Of a stretch of 64,000 nt of DNA, positions 32,147 to 42,779 are shown piece by piece. Below the pieces are notes generated by a model, which was not told the origin of the DNA, did not search any database, and saw only the letters and a list, made by a program, of their open reading frames with translations. The stretch's first letter is position 1, and each line of letters starts with the position of its first letter. The stretch is from BAIKAL-G1 sp943369525 (GTDB lineage: Bacteria; Cyanobacteriota; Cyanobacteriia; PCC-6307; Cyanobiaceae), in assembly GCA_943369525.1 (NCBI GenBank), contig CALRNL020000002.1:1-64000 (forward strand), given 5' to 3'. The position numbers and the translations under genes are program-made.

Positions 32147-32521
32147 TTAACCACGCTTCACCGGCAGGCTATAGATAAATCGGCTCCAGATAAAACCAAC
32201 TACCATGGAGATTAGGGCAGCGGCAATGGTCAAGGAAGTTCGATCTAGTACATTTCTTAGCATTGCGACACTTGTGAGGCCTGCCAAGGTGAGCGGTAGA
32301 GCTGACACTAGATAGCGGGGGACGCTGACTTGATAGCCCCTGTCGGCCGGAAAGACAAGTGTTCTGAAAGTCAAAAATCGGACCGTATGAACAAGCACTT
32401 CAGCAAGGGCGGCCGCCCGAAAAGGGCCCATAGGATATGCAAGCCAGAACAAGCAAGGGCCGAGCATGGTAAATACTATGCCAGATAGAAAATAACGGGT
32501 AAAGATGCTCTTGGGCGCCAC
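32147..32521 (-). CDS. GtrA-family membrane protein
   Basis: 124 residues with four predicted membrane helices (about 8-30, 35-57, 75-93, 97-117). The sequence RYFLSGIVFTMLGPCLFWL and the arginine-bracketed RFLTFRTLVFPA are typical of GtrA proteins, which help flip polyprenyl-linked sugars for O-antigen or wall modification. It is AT-richer than the core. The 238 bp before it (31909-32146) hold no recognisable gene. A GT2 enzyme of the GtrB/dolichol-phosphate type is 1.1 kb away on the same strand, separated by a methyltransferase on the other strand. Confidence 0.85.
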   Translation of the reverse strand: MAPKSIFTRYFLSGIVFTMLGPCLFWLAYPMGPFRAAALAEVLVHTVRFLTFRTLVFPADRGYQVSVPRYLVSALPLTLAGLTSVAMLRNVLDRTSLTIAAALISMVVGFIWSRFIYSLPVKRG

Positions 32522-32600
32522 GGGGAATTCACTTTTGGCTATTTTGGCATGACCGCGCTACAGTCGGAAAGAGAGTTGGATCCCTTGGCTGACGGCCAGA

Positions 32601-33605
32601 ATGTCTCGACGTTTTGCCGACGACCTAATGGCTAACCACGGCCCGTATTCTTCTCCCTCTGGTGATTTCTCGGCTCAGGGTTTATGTCTTGCTTGCCCAT
32701 GTTGCTCATCTGTAAAGCTAGTGGGCTATTGGGCTTTGATGGCCCCGTTTATTCGTGCTTTAGTGCAGCCTGCCCATTCCTCCTTGGTGGGGCTGGCCGA
32801 ATGTAGGGCATGTGGGCATCGCTTCTTTAGCTATCAATACACGGATAAGGAGATGGGTCGCCTTTATGGTGGTTATCGAGGTGAGCACTATTTTCTCACG
32901 CGCCACAGGCATGAGCCTTGGTATGGAAGGAAGGCTAACGCCGCGAATTTCGACCCTTCTCTGATCAGAGCGCGGCAAGACTCTCTCGTTGATTTTTTGC
33001 GACCTTTCCTTCCCAGGAAGGAGGGTATGGGGCTTGTGATCGCCGATCTTGGTGGTGACGCCGGACAGTTTTTACCCCTTCTATTGGCTAAAGAGGCCTA
33101 TCTTGTCGAAGCCAGCGAGCAAATCCCTGTTGATGGCGTGACATTGGTGGCAGACCTTGCTGCCATTCCGAGTGATCTTGACCTGCTGATTTGTGCCCAT
33201 GTGCTCGAGCATATTCCCGCGCCTGTTCCATTCCTTCGAGCTAATATCGCTTCGTCGCATATCCGATCCGGCTGCTTGATTTATCTCGAAGTCCCCTTGG
33301 AGCGTTATGGTATTGTGGGTAGTCTTGGGTCTCAGCTGTATTGTCGCTATTTGCTGCTCCTGTCTCGCTCTCGGCTGGCGCTTCTCGCTTTGGACTTCTT
33401 GAGCGTGCTAGCCAGGTCATATCTTGGATGGATCTTTCCTCCGTTGATCATCAAGATGCATGAGCACGTAAACTTCTTCACGGCTGAATCGCTGCAGGCT
33501 TGCATTCAGTCGTTGGGTTTGGAGTTGCTCGCTACAAGGCAGGATTATGGATCATCGCTTTCAACCCATCAGGGAGTTATTCGAATTTTGGCGCAAAAAA
33601 GATAA
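32601..33605 (+). CDS. SAM-dependent methyltransferase with N-terminal zinc ribbon
   Basis: 334 residues. Cysteines in CLACPCCSS and AECRACGHRF form a zinc-ribbon-like element near residues 30-75. It is followed by a class I methyltransferase fold (IADLGGDAGQFLPLLL; VEASEQ; LLICAHVLEHIPAP) and an EHVNFFTAESLQACI tail. This layout is common in polysaccharide-modifying or C-methyl (NovU/TylC3-like) enzymes and in methylases of unusual sugars. Codon use is AT-rich and unlike the flanking core genes. It sits between GtrA and GT2. Confidence 0.8.
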   Translation: MSRRFADDLMANHGPYSSPSGDFSAQGLCLACPCCSSVKLVGYWALMAPFIRALVQPAHSSLVGLAECRACGHRFFSYQYTDKEMGRLYGGYRGEHYFLTRHRHEPWYGRKANAANFDPSLIRARQDSLVDFLRPFLPRKEGMGLVIADLGGDAGQFLPLLLAKEAYLVEASEQIPVDGVTLVADLAAIPSDLDLLICAHVLEHIPAPVPFLRANIASSHIRSGCLIYLEVPLERYGIVGSLGSQLYCRYLLLLSRSRLALLALDFLSVLARSYLGWIFPPLIIKMHEHVNFFTAESLQACIQSLGLELLATRQDYGSSLSTHQGVIRILAQKR

Positions 33606-33642
33606 TTTCGACCTAGTTTGAGTTTTGAGCCTATCCAAGCTA

Positions 33643-34632
33643 TCAGCCTTGCAAAGGGTCTTGATGGAGAAGGCGATACCGCACCTTTGGCCGAACTCCC
33701 CCCATCCGTAGGGCCTCAATCTGACGTGAAAGCACCGCAAACATTAGCATCTGCACGGCGAAACTGAGCAGAACCAGTGCCATCACGGTGGGGATGCCGC
33801 CGCCGTAACCGCTGGTTCCGCGCAGATAATTCACCAGTAGAAGTGCACCCACCACCGCTGCCAGGACTAGTCCGTTGCTGCCAATCAGTAGGGCGATGCG
33901 GCTGGCGGCAGCATCGCCTGAGACCAGGCTACGCATCGCTTCAGGCCAGTAGCCCCAACTACGGTAGGAAGACGCCCCACGCTGTCTTTCGGCCTGGGTA
34001 TAGTCCATCAATTGCGGTGACTGGCTGGCGTTTGTGAGGCACTGTCGAAAGTTGAGATCGGTGTGGTTCCAGTAATGGAGCGCTTCATCTAGCACCTCTC
34101 GCCAGTAACAGCCGAAGCCGTGAAATCCACTGGGAACCACTTGTAGACGTGAGGAATAGCCCAGGATTCTGTAGTAAGCACGCCGAGCCAATCGCAACAA
34201 AGGACCACCGGCTGACCGTTTTTTCACTGCAAGCACCGCATCCAATTCCGGGTCCTGTAGCAGGGTGCGAACCATGGTGATAGCTATCTCCGGCGGATCT
34301 TGTAGATCCGAGCAGAGCAATACGATTAGGTCGCAATCCCGCGTTTGCTCCAGGGCGTTGACTGCCGAAGCTTCGGGTCCGTAGTTCGCCTTGTTGGCCA
34401 GGGGCTTTACGTCGGGGTCCTGTTGGCTCAGCCTTTCAAGAATCTTGAGGCTGGAATCAACGCTGAAGTTGTCTGCAACGACAAGGCGGAAGCCAAGATT
34501 AAGTTGTTCGCTGAACTCTTGCTGCAGCTGGGCATGGGCTGCCCTGCATCGCCGATGCAACTCCTCTAGATTGTCGGCCTCGTTATAGGCGCTGCTGACA
34601 AAGGCCAATGTGAGCTGTTGCTTGTCGGTCAC
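33643..34632 (-). CDS. Family 2 glycosyltransferase with C-terminal membrane helices
   Basis: 329 residues. The N-terminal GT-A domain has LAFVSSAYNEADNLEELHRR, VADNFSVDSSLK, NYGPEASAVNAL and the metal site CSDLQDPPE. Two C-terminal helices (about 253-274 and 288-308) place it in the dolichol-phosphate mannosyltransferase/GtrB group, which loads a sugar onto a polyprenyl phosphate. With the GtrA protein it would form a flip-and-transfer pair. AT-richer composition suggests acquisition. The product's sugar cannot be predicted. Confidence 0.87.
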   Translation of the reverse strand: MTDKQQLTLAFVSSAYNEADNLEELHRRCRAAHAQLQQEFSEQLNLGFRLVVADNFSVDSSLKILERLSQQDPDVKPLANKANYGPEASAVNALEQTRDCDLIVLLCSDLQDPPEIAITMVRTLLQDPELDAVLAVKKRSAGGPLLRLARRAYYRILGYSSRLQVVPSGFHGFGCYWREVLDEALHYWNHTDLNFRQCLTNASQSPQLMDYTQAERQRGASSYRSWGYWPEAMRSLVSGDAAASRIALLIGSNGLVLAAVVGALLLVNYLRGTSGYGGGIPTVMALVLLSFAVQMLMFAVLSRQIEALRMGGVRPKVRYRLLHQDPLQG

Positions 34633-34721
34633 CCTGGCTTCCTTTTTTGTCTACTTGCTCCAGGCTAACTCGGGATTATACGGCTGTCTTGTTGTTGGTA
34701 GGGTTTTGCTGCTTTGCCATG

Positions 34722-34745
34722 AAAAAGCCCCGCCATAGGCGGGGC
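34722..34745 (-). terminator. Rho-independent terminator of tkt
   Basis: On the minus strand the stem GCCCCGCC / GGCGGGGC with a TAT loop is followed by TTTTT, about 55 bp after the tkt stop codon. Confidence 0.88.
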
Positions 34746-34801
34746 AAAGCACAACTTCTATCGGAGCGATGGTCAGCCTAGGCGCCTCGGTCCAAGCTCA
34801 A

Positions 34802-36808
<2,007 letters not shown>

Positions 36809-36871
36809 GGTGAGGGGCGGGGGAGGGAAGGGCGATCGGCCGGCGAAGGCACGGCAGGGGGTGACCCCGGC

Positions 36872-38119
36872 TCAGCTGATTCGACGGAAGGCGAGGCAGA
36901 CGTTGTGGCCTCCAAACCCGAAGGAATTGGACAACACCACGTTCAGTGTCTGTTCCCGGGCCTGGTTGGGAACGACATCCAGATCACATGCGGGATCGGG
37001 ATTTTGGTAGTTGATCGTAGGCGGCACCAGGTTGTGGCCTATGGCCAGCACCGCCGCCACCGCCTCGATGCCGCCGCTGCCCCCAAGGAGGTGGCCGGTC
37101 ATCGACTTGGTGGAGCTCACCGGGATCTGGTAGGCCCGCTCGCCCAGGGCCGACTTGATCGCTGCGGTTTCGTTGCTGTCGTTGGCCTGGGTGCTGGTGC
37201 CGTGGGCGTTCACGTAGTCCACGTCTGCGGCCTCGATCCGGGCATCGGCCAGGGCCAAACGCATGGCCTCGGCACCGCCGATGCCCCCCGGGCTGGGGGA
37301 GGTGATGTGGTGGGCGTCGCAGGTCATGCCGTAGCCCACCACCTCCGCCAGGATCTCGGCGCCGCGGGCGCGGGCGTGCTCCAGGCTTTCCAGCACGATT
37401 ACGCCGGCCCCTTCGCCGATCACAAAGCCATTGCGCTCCGCATCAAAGGGACGGCTGGCCGTGGCCGGGTCGTCATTGCGGAACGACAGGGCCTTGGCGC
37501 TGGCAAAGCCGGCCACCCCCAAGGGCGTGATCGCCGATTCGGCGCCACCGCAGACCATGGCATCGGCCAGGCCCATCTGGATTAGGCGGTAGGCGTCGCC
37601 AATGGCATTAGAGCCGGCGGCGCAGGCCGTGGCCACGGCGCTACTGGGGCCCTTGGCGCCGAGGGCGATCGCCGTGAGGCCCGTGGCCATATTGGGGATC
37701 ATCATCGGCACGCAGAAGGGGCTGACCCGGTCCGGGCCCCGTTCCGCCAGCACATGGGCCTGGGTTTCCATCATCAACAGCCCACCCACGCCCGAACCGA
37801 TCGCCGTGCCGATCCGATTGGCATTGCTGGCATCGATGGGCAGGCCCGCATGGGCCACGGCCTGTTTGGCGGCCACCACCGCGAACTGGCAGAAGCGATC
37901 CCAGCGCTTGGCGTCCTTCGGTTCAATCGAGCCGCGCGGGTCAAAGCCCTTCACTTCTGCCGCGAAGCGACAGGCATGGCGAGTTGCATCGAACAGGGTG
38001 ATCGGCGCCACCCCGTTTTTGCCGGTGCTGAGACCTTCCCAATAGGAAGGAACGTCGTTGCCGATCGGTGTAACCGCGCCCAGGCCCGTGACCACGACGC
38101 GGTGGAGACCCTCCACCAT
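36872..38119 (-). CDS. fabF: Beta-ketoacyl-ACP synthase II FabF
   Basis: Condensing enzyme that extends acyl-ACP with malonyl-ACP in fatty acid synthesis. 415 aa. Catalytic Cys in TACAAGSNAIGDAYRLI, and catalytic His in VNAHGTSTQANDSNET and KSMTGHLLGGSGG. It opens VVVTGLGAVTPIGNDV and ends NSFGFGGHN. It is 8 bp downstream of acpP's stop, so the two are co-transcribed, the common bacterial acpP-fabF pair. Confidence 0.97.
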   Translation of the reverse strand: MVEGLHRVVVTGLGAVTPIGNDVPSYWEGLSTGKNGVAPITLFDATRHACRFAAEVKGFDPRGSIEPKDAKRWDRFCQFAVVAAKQAVAHAGLPIDASNANRIGTAIGSGVGGLLMMETQAHVLAERGPDRVSPFCVPMMIPNMATGLTAIALGAKGPSSAVATACAAGSNAIGDAYRLIQMGLADAMVCGGAESAITPLGVAGFASAKALSFRNDDPATASRPFDAERNGFVIGEGAGVIVLESLEHARARGAEILAEVVGYGMTCDAHHITSPSPGGIGGAEAMRLALADARIEAADVDYVNAHGTSTQANDSNETAAIKSALGERAYQIPVSSTKSMTGHLLGGSGGIEAVAAVLAIGHNLVPPTINYQNPDPACDLDVVPNQAREQTLNVVLSNSFGFGGHNVCLAFRRIS

Positions 38120-38127
38120 CCGGATCC

Positions 38128-38370
38128 TCAGGCCTGCTTGTCCAGGATGTACTTCACGGCATCACCGACGGTGGTGATGCCTTCGGCGGCCTCGTCAGGG
38201 ATTTCGATATCGAAGGCTTCTTCCAGGGCCATCACCAGCTCGACGGTGTCGAGGGAGTCGGCGCCCAGGTCGTTCTGGAAATTGGATTCGGGCTTGACCT
38301 CGGCGGCATCAACGCTGAGCTGCTCGGCAACGATCGAGCGCACTTTCTCGAGGATGGCTTCCTGGGACAT
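38128..38370 (-). CDS. acpP: Acyl carrier protein
   Basis: 80-residue acidic carrier. The attachment serine is in LGADSLDTVELVMALEEAF, which becomes 4'-phosphopantetheinylated. The protein begins SQEAILEKVRSIVAEQL. The ATG at 38370 gives the family length, while the longer frame upstream is non-coding. It is divergent from psaC across a 396-bp gap containing short repeats. Confidence 0.98.
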   Translation of the reverse strand: MSQEAILEKVRSIVAEQLSVDAAEVKPESNFQNDLGADSLDTVELVMALEEAFDIEIPDEAAEGITTVGDAVKYILDKQA

Positions 38371-38486
38371 GGCCACGGTGTGGGAGGGCCGCATCCTACG
38401 GGTCGGCCTGGTGGGGCGCTTTGGGCCCGGATCCGGCCCGGGTCCTTTGGGCTGCCCCTGGGGCGTCCGGCAAGCAGCCCCTTCTC

Positions 38487-38587
38487 GATCGATGCCCCTC
38501 TGGATCGATCCCCCTCTGGATGGATGCCCCTTATGAATGCCCCATATGAATGCCCCTTGATTGGGATCAAGGCTGGGATCAAGGCCC
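38487..38587. repeat. Cluster of short degenerate tandem repeats in the acpP-psaC gap
   Basis: Three 16-bp units of the form GATSGATSCCCCTCTG lie side by side, then two 13-bp units (GAATGCCCCATAT type), then two exact-to-near 12-bp units GGGATCAAGGCY. They fill about a quarter of the 396-bp intergenic space between two divergent housekeeping genes (38371-38766). The rest of that space shows no gene. Confidence 0.7.
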
Positions 38588-38766
38588 TGGATCGGGGCTC
38601 CTGTGGCTGGACCAGGCCCTCGCCCTCCCCGCGCCCTTGCATCGGCCCCCTGGTCGGCCCGGCTGCGGCTTCGTATGAACAAGGGTGACGGCCGGCGGCC
38701 TCCCCCGGGACCAGGCCGGATCCCTTGGGTACGTTGGGCACCACGCCGTTTGCTTCCGGCCCGGGC

Positions 38767-39012
38767 ATGTCCCATTCCGTCAAGATCTACGACACCTGCA
38801 TTGGCTGCACCCAGTGTGTGCGCGCCTGCCCTCTCGATGTGCTCGAGATGGTTCCCTGGGATGGCTGTAAAGCCGGCCAGATCGCTTCCTCGCCCCGCAC
38901 CGAAGACTGCGTTGGCTGTAAGCGCTGTGAAACCGCTTGCCCCACCGACTTCCTCTCCATCCGTGTTTACCTCGGCGACGAAACCAGTCGCTCCATGGGC
39001 CTGGCGTACTAA
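38767..39012 (+). CDS. psaC: Photosystem I iron-sulfur protein PsaC
   Basis: Carries the terminal 4Fe-4S clusters FA and FB on the stromal/cytoplasmic side of photosystem I and hands electrons to ferredoxin. 81 residues with both CxxCxxCxxxCP motifs: CIGCTQCVRACPLDV and CVGCKRCETACPTDF. The chosen ATG gives the conserved MSHSVKIYDTCIG start. An intrinsic terminator follows. Confidence 0.99.
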   Translation: MSHSVKIYDTCIGCTQCVRACPLDVLEMVPWDGCKAGQIASSPRTEDCVGCKRCETACPTDFLSIRVYLGDETSRSMGLAY

Positions 39013-39037
39013 CTGCTCCCCCACTCCGCATAAGCTC

Positions 39038-39065
39038 AAGCCCGGCCCAGGCCGGGCTTTTTTGT
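39038..39065 (+). terminator. Rho-independent terminator of psaC
   Basis: AAGCCCGGC / GCCGGGCTT (9 bp, 4-base loop) followed by TTTTTT, 25 bp after the psaC stop and just before glmS. Confidence 0.9.
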
Positions 39066-39080
39066 GCCTTCACGATCGGT

Positions 39081-41039
39081 ATGTGCGGCATCGTTGCGGT
39101 GATCGGTTCGCGGGAGGCTGCCCCCCTGCTGCTCGAGGGCCTGCGCCAACTGGAATACCGCGGCTACGACTCCGCTGGCCTGGCCACGGTTCAAGCTCCG
39201 CTTGAGGCCCCGGCGAGTGGCGACCAGGGCGCCCCAGGCCAGCTCACCTGCCTGCGGGCCGAGGGCAAGCTGGTCAACCTCACGGCCCGTTTCGACGCCG
39301 TCGGCGCCCCCGGCCATTGCGGCATTGGCCACACCCGTTGGGCCACCCACGGCAAGCCCGAGGAGCGCAACGCCCACCCCCACCTCGATGGCAGCGGCCA
39401 GGTGGCCGTGGTTCAAAACGGCATCATCGAGAACTACCGCAGCCTGCGAGACGAGCTCCAGGCCGGCGGCGTCGTCTTCCTCTCCGACACCGACACGGAG
39501 GTGATCCCCCACCTGCTCGCCCGCCAGCTGGCGACCCTGCAGCAGCAGGGTCGCGTCGCCAGTGGCAGCCTGCTGCTGGAGGCGGTGCAGCTGGTGTTGC
39601 CCCAGCTCCAGGGGGCTTATGCCCTGGCCGTCGTCTGGGCATCCGTGCCGGGCGCCCTGGTGGTGGCCCGCCGCCAGGCGCCCCTACTGATCGGCCTGGG
39701 CGAGGGCGAGTTTCTCTGCGCCAGCGATACCCCGGCCCTGGCCGGCTTCACCCGCACGATCCTGCCCCTCGAAGATGGCGAGGTGGCCCTGCTCACCCCC
39801 CTGGGCATCGAGCTTTACAACGGTGCGGGGGTCCGCCAGCAGCGCAGCCCCTCCCTGCTCACGGGCACCGAGCACGTGGCGGACAAGCGCAGCTTCCGCC
39901 ACTTCATGCATAAGGAGATCCACGAGCAGTCGGAAACGGCAGCCCTGTGGGTTGCCCGCCACCTGCCCGAGCCGGGCAGGGACCCGGGGGCGGCGGGCAA
40001 CCCGGCCGGGTGCTCCCTGGTGGCCCTGCCCCTCGATGAGGCCCTGTTTGAGGGGGTGGAGCGGATCCAGATCCTGGCCTGTGGCACCAGTCGCCATGCG
40101 GCCCTGGTGGGGGCCTACCTGCTCGAGCAGCTAGCCGGCATTCCCGCCTCCGTGTTCTATGCCAGCGAATTTCGCTACGCGCCGCCGCCCCTGGGTCCCC
40201 ACACCCTCACGATTGGCGTCACCCAGTCGGGCGAAACCGCCGACACCCTGGCGGCCCTGCTGATGGAGCAGGAGCGGCGCCTGCTGGTGGCCGATCCCGC
40301 CTTCGCGCCCAAACTCCTGGGCATCACCAACCGCCCCGAAAGCTCCCTGGGCCGGCTAGTGCCCCACATCCTGGATATCGGCGCCGGCATCGAGGTGGGC
40401 GTGGCGGCCACCAAGACCTTCCTGGCCCAGCTGTTGGCCTTCTACGGCCTGGCCCTGGCCTTTGCCGAGCGGCGCGGCGGCGGCGTCCATGGCCCCGCCA
40501 AGTTGCGCTCCCTGGTGGCGGCCCTGCGCCTGCTGCCGGCCCAGCTGCAGCAGCTGGTGCTCGACCATGACCAGCGCTGCGCCGACCTGGCCCACCTATT
40601 CGCCGACACCCAGGATGTGATCTTCCTGGGGCGGGGCATCAACTACCCGATTGCTTTAGAGGGTGCCCTCAAGCTCAAGGAGATCAGCTACATCCATGCC
40701 GAGGGCTACCCGGCCGGCGAGATGAAGCATGGGCCGATCGCCCTGCTCGATGCCCGGGTGCCGGTGGTGTCGATTGCCATGCCGGGCCTGGTGTTCGAGA
40801 AGGTGCTCTCCAACGCCCAGGAGGCCAAGGCCCGCGATGCCCAGCTGATCGGTGTGGCCCCCCAGGGCCCCGACACCGACCTTTTCGACACGCTCTTGCC
40901 GGTGCCCGAGATCGATGAATTCCTCAGCCCACTGCTGACCGTGATCCCGATGCAGCTGCTCAGCTACCACATCGCCGCCCACCGGGGCCTCGATGTTGAC
41001 CAGCCCCGCAACCTGGCCAAGAGCGTCACGGTGGAATAG
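39081..41039 (+). CDS. glmS: Glutamine-fructose-6-phosphate aminotransferase (isomerizing)
   Basis: First step of UDP-N-acetylglucosamine synthesis. MCGIVAVIGSREAA at 39081 gives the N-terminal catalytic Cys (Cys2 after Met removal) of the class II glutaminase domain; GIGHTRWATHGKPEERNAHPH is the substrate loop. Two SIS isomerase domains follow (ACGTSRHAALVGAYLLEQL; TQSGETADTLAALL; FLGRGINYPIALEGALKLKE), and the protein ends QPRNLAKSVTVE. 652 aa, slightly long because of an insert near residue 300. The start is directly after the psaC terminator, which must act before glmS. Confidence 0.97.
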   Translation: MCGIVAVIGSREAAPLLLEGLRQLEYRGYDSAGLATVQAPLEAPASGDQGAPGQLTCLRAEGKLVNLTARFDAVGAPGHCGIGHTRWATHGKPEERNAHPHLDGSGQVAVVQNGIIENYRSLRDELQAGGVVFLSDTDTEVIPHLLARQLATLQQQGRVASGSLLLEAVQLVLPQLQGAYALAVVWASVPGALVVARRQAPLLIGLGEGEFLCASDTPALAGFTRTILPLEDGEVALLTPLGIELYNGAGVRQQRSPSLLTGTEHVADKRSFRHFMHKEIHEQSETAALWVARHLPEPGRDPGAAGNPAGCSLVALPLDEALFEGVERIQILACGTSRHAALVGAYLLEQLAGIPASVFYASEFRYAPPPLGPHTLTIGVTQSGETADTLAALLMEQERRLLVADPAFAPKLLGITNRPESSLGRLVPHILDIGAGIEVGVAATKTFLAQLLAFYGLALAFAERRGGGVHGPAKLRSLVAALRLLPAQLQQLVLDHDQRCADLAHLFADTQDVIFLGRGINYPIALEGALKLKEISYIHAEGYPAGEMKHGPIALLDARVPVVSIAMPGLVFEKVLSNAQEAKARDAQLIGVAPQGPDTDLFDTLLPVPEIDEFLSPLLTVIPMQLLSYHIAAHRGLDVDQPRNLAKSVTVE

Positions 41040-41162
41040 GCCCCGCTGGCCAGGCCCCCTAGGGCCGATCCTGGCCTGCTGGGTAAACCCATCTAGGCAA
41101 GCCCTTCAGCCCAGATCCTGGGGAGGGCCCAGGGGCTTCCCGGGCCGTTTGGGCTGGCCGGC

Positions 41163-42653
41163 TTAGCGGCTGCGGCCGTAGAGATCTTCGAAGCGCACGA
41201 TGTCGTCTTCGCCGAGGTAGGGACCGCTCTGCACCTCGATCAGTTCCACCGGGATTCGGCCGGGGTTGGAGAGGCGGTGCTTGGAGCCCAGGGGGATGTA
41301 GGTGCTCTGGTTTTCGCCCACCAGTTCCTCGATGCCGTCTTTTTCAACCACGGCCGTGCCCTTCACCACCACCCAGTGCTCGGCCCGGTGGTGGTGCATC
41401 TGCAACGACAGGCTGGCGCCCGGGTTGACCATGATCTTTTTCACCTGCCAGCGCTCGCCCTCGGTCACGCCGTCGTAGGAGCCCCAGGGGCGGTAGATGC
41501 GGCGATGGGCCTTGCCCTCCGGCGCCCCCTGCTGCTCCAGCAGGCCCACCACCGTTTTCACATCCTGGGCCCGGTCCCGGTGGGCCACCAGCACCACGTC
41601 ATCGGTTTCGACCACCACCAGGTCTTCCACCCCCAGGCCCACCACCAACCGGTGTTCGCTGCGCAGGTAGCAATTGCGCGAGCCCTCGTTGATCACCCGG
41701 CCGCGCAGCACGTTGCCGTCGCTGTCCTGGTCGGCCGTTTCCCAGAGGGCACTCCAGCTGCCCACATCGCTCCAGCCCGCCTCCAGGGGAATCACCACCC
41801 CCAGGCTGGTGCGCTCCATCACGGCCACGTCGATGGCCACATTCGGGCAGGCGGCGAAGGCGGCGGGCTCCAGGCGTAGGAAATCGAGGTCGGCCGCGTC
41901 CTGCTCCAGGGCCGATCGGCAGGCGCTCACCACCTCTGGGGCCAGCCGCTCCAGCTCCGCCAGGATGGCGCTGGCCCTAAACAGGAACATGCCGCTGTTC
42001 CAGGTGAAGCGGCCCGAGGCGAGGAACTGCTCGGCGGTGGCCCGATCCGGCTTCTCGACGAAGCGGGCGATCGGCACCGGCGCGGCCGGGGCGTCGCCCG
42101 GGTTGAGGGCCTCGGCCGCTTCGATGTAGCCGTAGCCCGTTTCCGGCGCCGTTGGCACGATGCCGAAGGTCACCAGCTGGCCGGCCAGGGCGGCGGGCAC
42201 GCCGGCGGCCACCGTGGCCCGGAAGCGCCCGGCGTCGCGAATTACATGGTCGGCGGCCAGCACCAGCAGCAGGGGGTCGGCGCCACCGGCCGTGGCCTGC
42301 AGGGCGGCCACCGCCACGGCCGGGGCCGTATTGCGGCCGATCGGTTCGAGCAGGATCGCCGCCGGCTCCGTGCCGATCTGGCGCATCTGTTCGGCCACGA
42401 TGAAGCGGTGGTCTTCGTTGCAGATCAGCAGGGGCGCCGCCAGATTCGCCAACCCAGAAAGCCGTTGCTGGGTCTGTTGCAGCAAGGTGGCGTCGCCGCT
42501 GCCGGCCAGGGCCCAGTACTGCTTGGGATAGCTGGCCCGCGACAGGGGCCAGAGCCGGGTGCCCGTGCCGCCGCAGAGGATCACAGGCACCAGGGAGGTC
42601 TGGACCATCGCCGGATCGGCCACGGGCTGCGCGCTTGAAGTGCCCCCATTCAA
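41163..42653 (-). CDS. manC: Mannose-1-phosphate guanylyltransferase / mannose-6-phosphate isomerase
   Basis: Bifunctional enzyme making GDP-mannose for surface glycans. The N-terminal nucleotidyltransferase has VILCGGTGTRLWPLSRASYPK, LLLVLAADHVI and RFVEKPDRATAEQFL. The C-terminal cupin isomerase has YRPWGSYDGVTEGERWQVKKI and LSLQMHHHRAEHW with the metal-binding His residues. Two starts are possible: ATG 42653, preceded by a GGGGGG stretch, or ATG 42608, nearer to the conserved core; I report the former. It is on the minus strand 127 bp downstream of rimM, with its own or a shared promoter. Confidence 0.9.
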   Translation of the reverse strand: MNGGTSSAQPVADPAMVQTSLVPVILCGGTGTRLWPLSRASYPKQYWALAGSGDATLLQQTQQRLSGLANLAAPLLICNEDHRFIVAEQMRQIGTEPAAILLEPIGRNTAPAVAVAALQATAGGADPLLLVLAADHVIRDAGRFRATVAAGVPAALAGQLVTFGIVPTAPETGYGYIEAAEALNPGDAPAAPVPIARFVEKPDRATAEQFLASGRFTWNSGMFLFRASAILAELERLAPEVVSACRSALEQDAADLDFLRLEPAAFAACPNVAIDVAVMERTSLGVVIPLEAGWSDVGSWSALWETADQDSDGNVLRGRVINEGSRNCYLRSEHRLVVGLGVEDLVVVETDDVVLVAHRDRAQDVKTVVGLLEQQGAPEGKAHRRIYRPWGSYDGVTEGERWQVKKIMVNPGASLSLQMHHHRAEHWVVVKGTAVVEKDGIEELVGENQSTYIPLGSKHRLSNPGRIPVELIEVQSGPYLGEDDIVRFEDLYGRSR

Positions 42654-42779
42654 CCGAACCCCCCGGCTAGGGGTCTGTGTTCAGCGATGGGGCCTGCGAT
42701 GGGGGTCCGGGATGGGCCCTGGCTGGGTTGCCGGTGACGATGGCCCGCGGGGATGGTCCGCGGCGGCGGACCTGGTCGC

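Noticed and set aside
38128..39039. A 303-codon frame ending in acpP
   Set aside because: Only the last 80 codons are ACP; the upstream part covers psaC in antisense and the repeat region.
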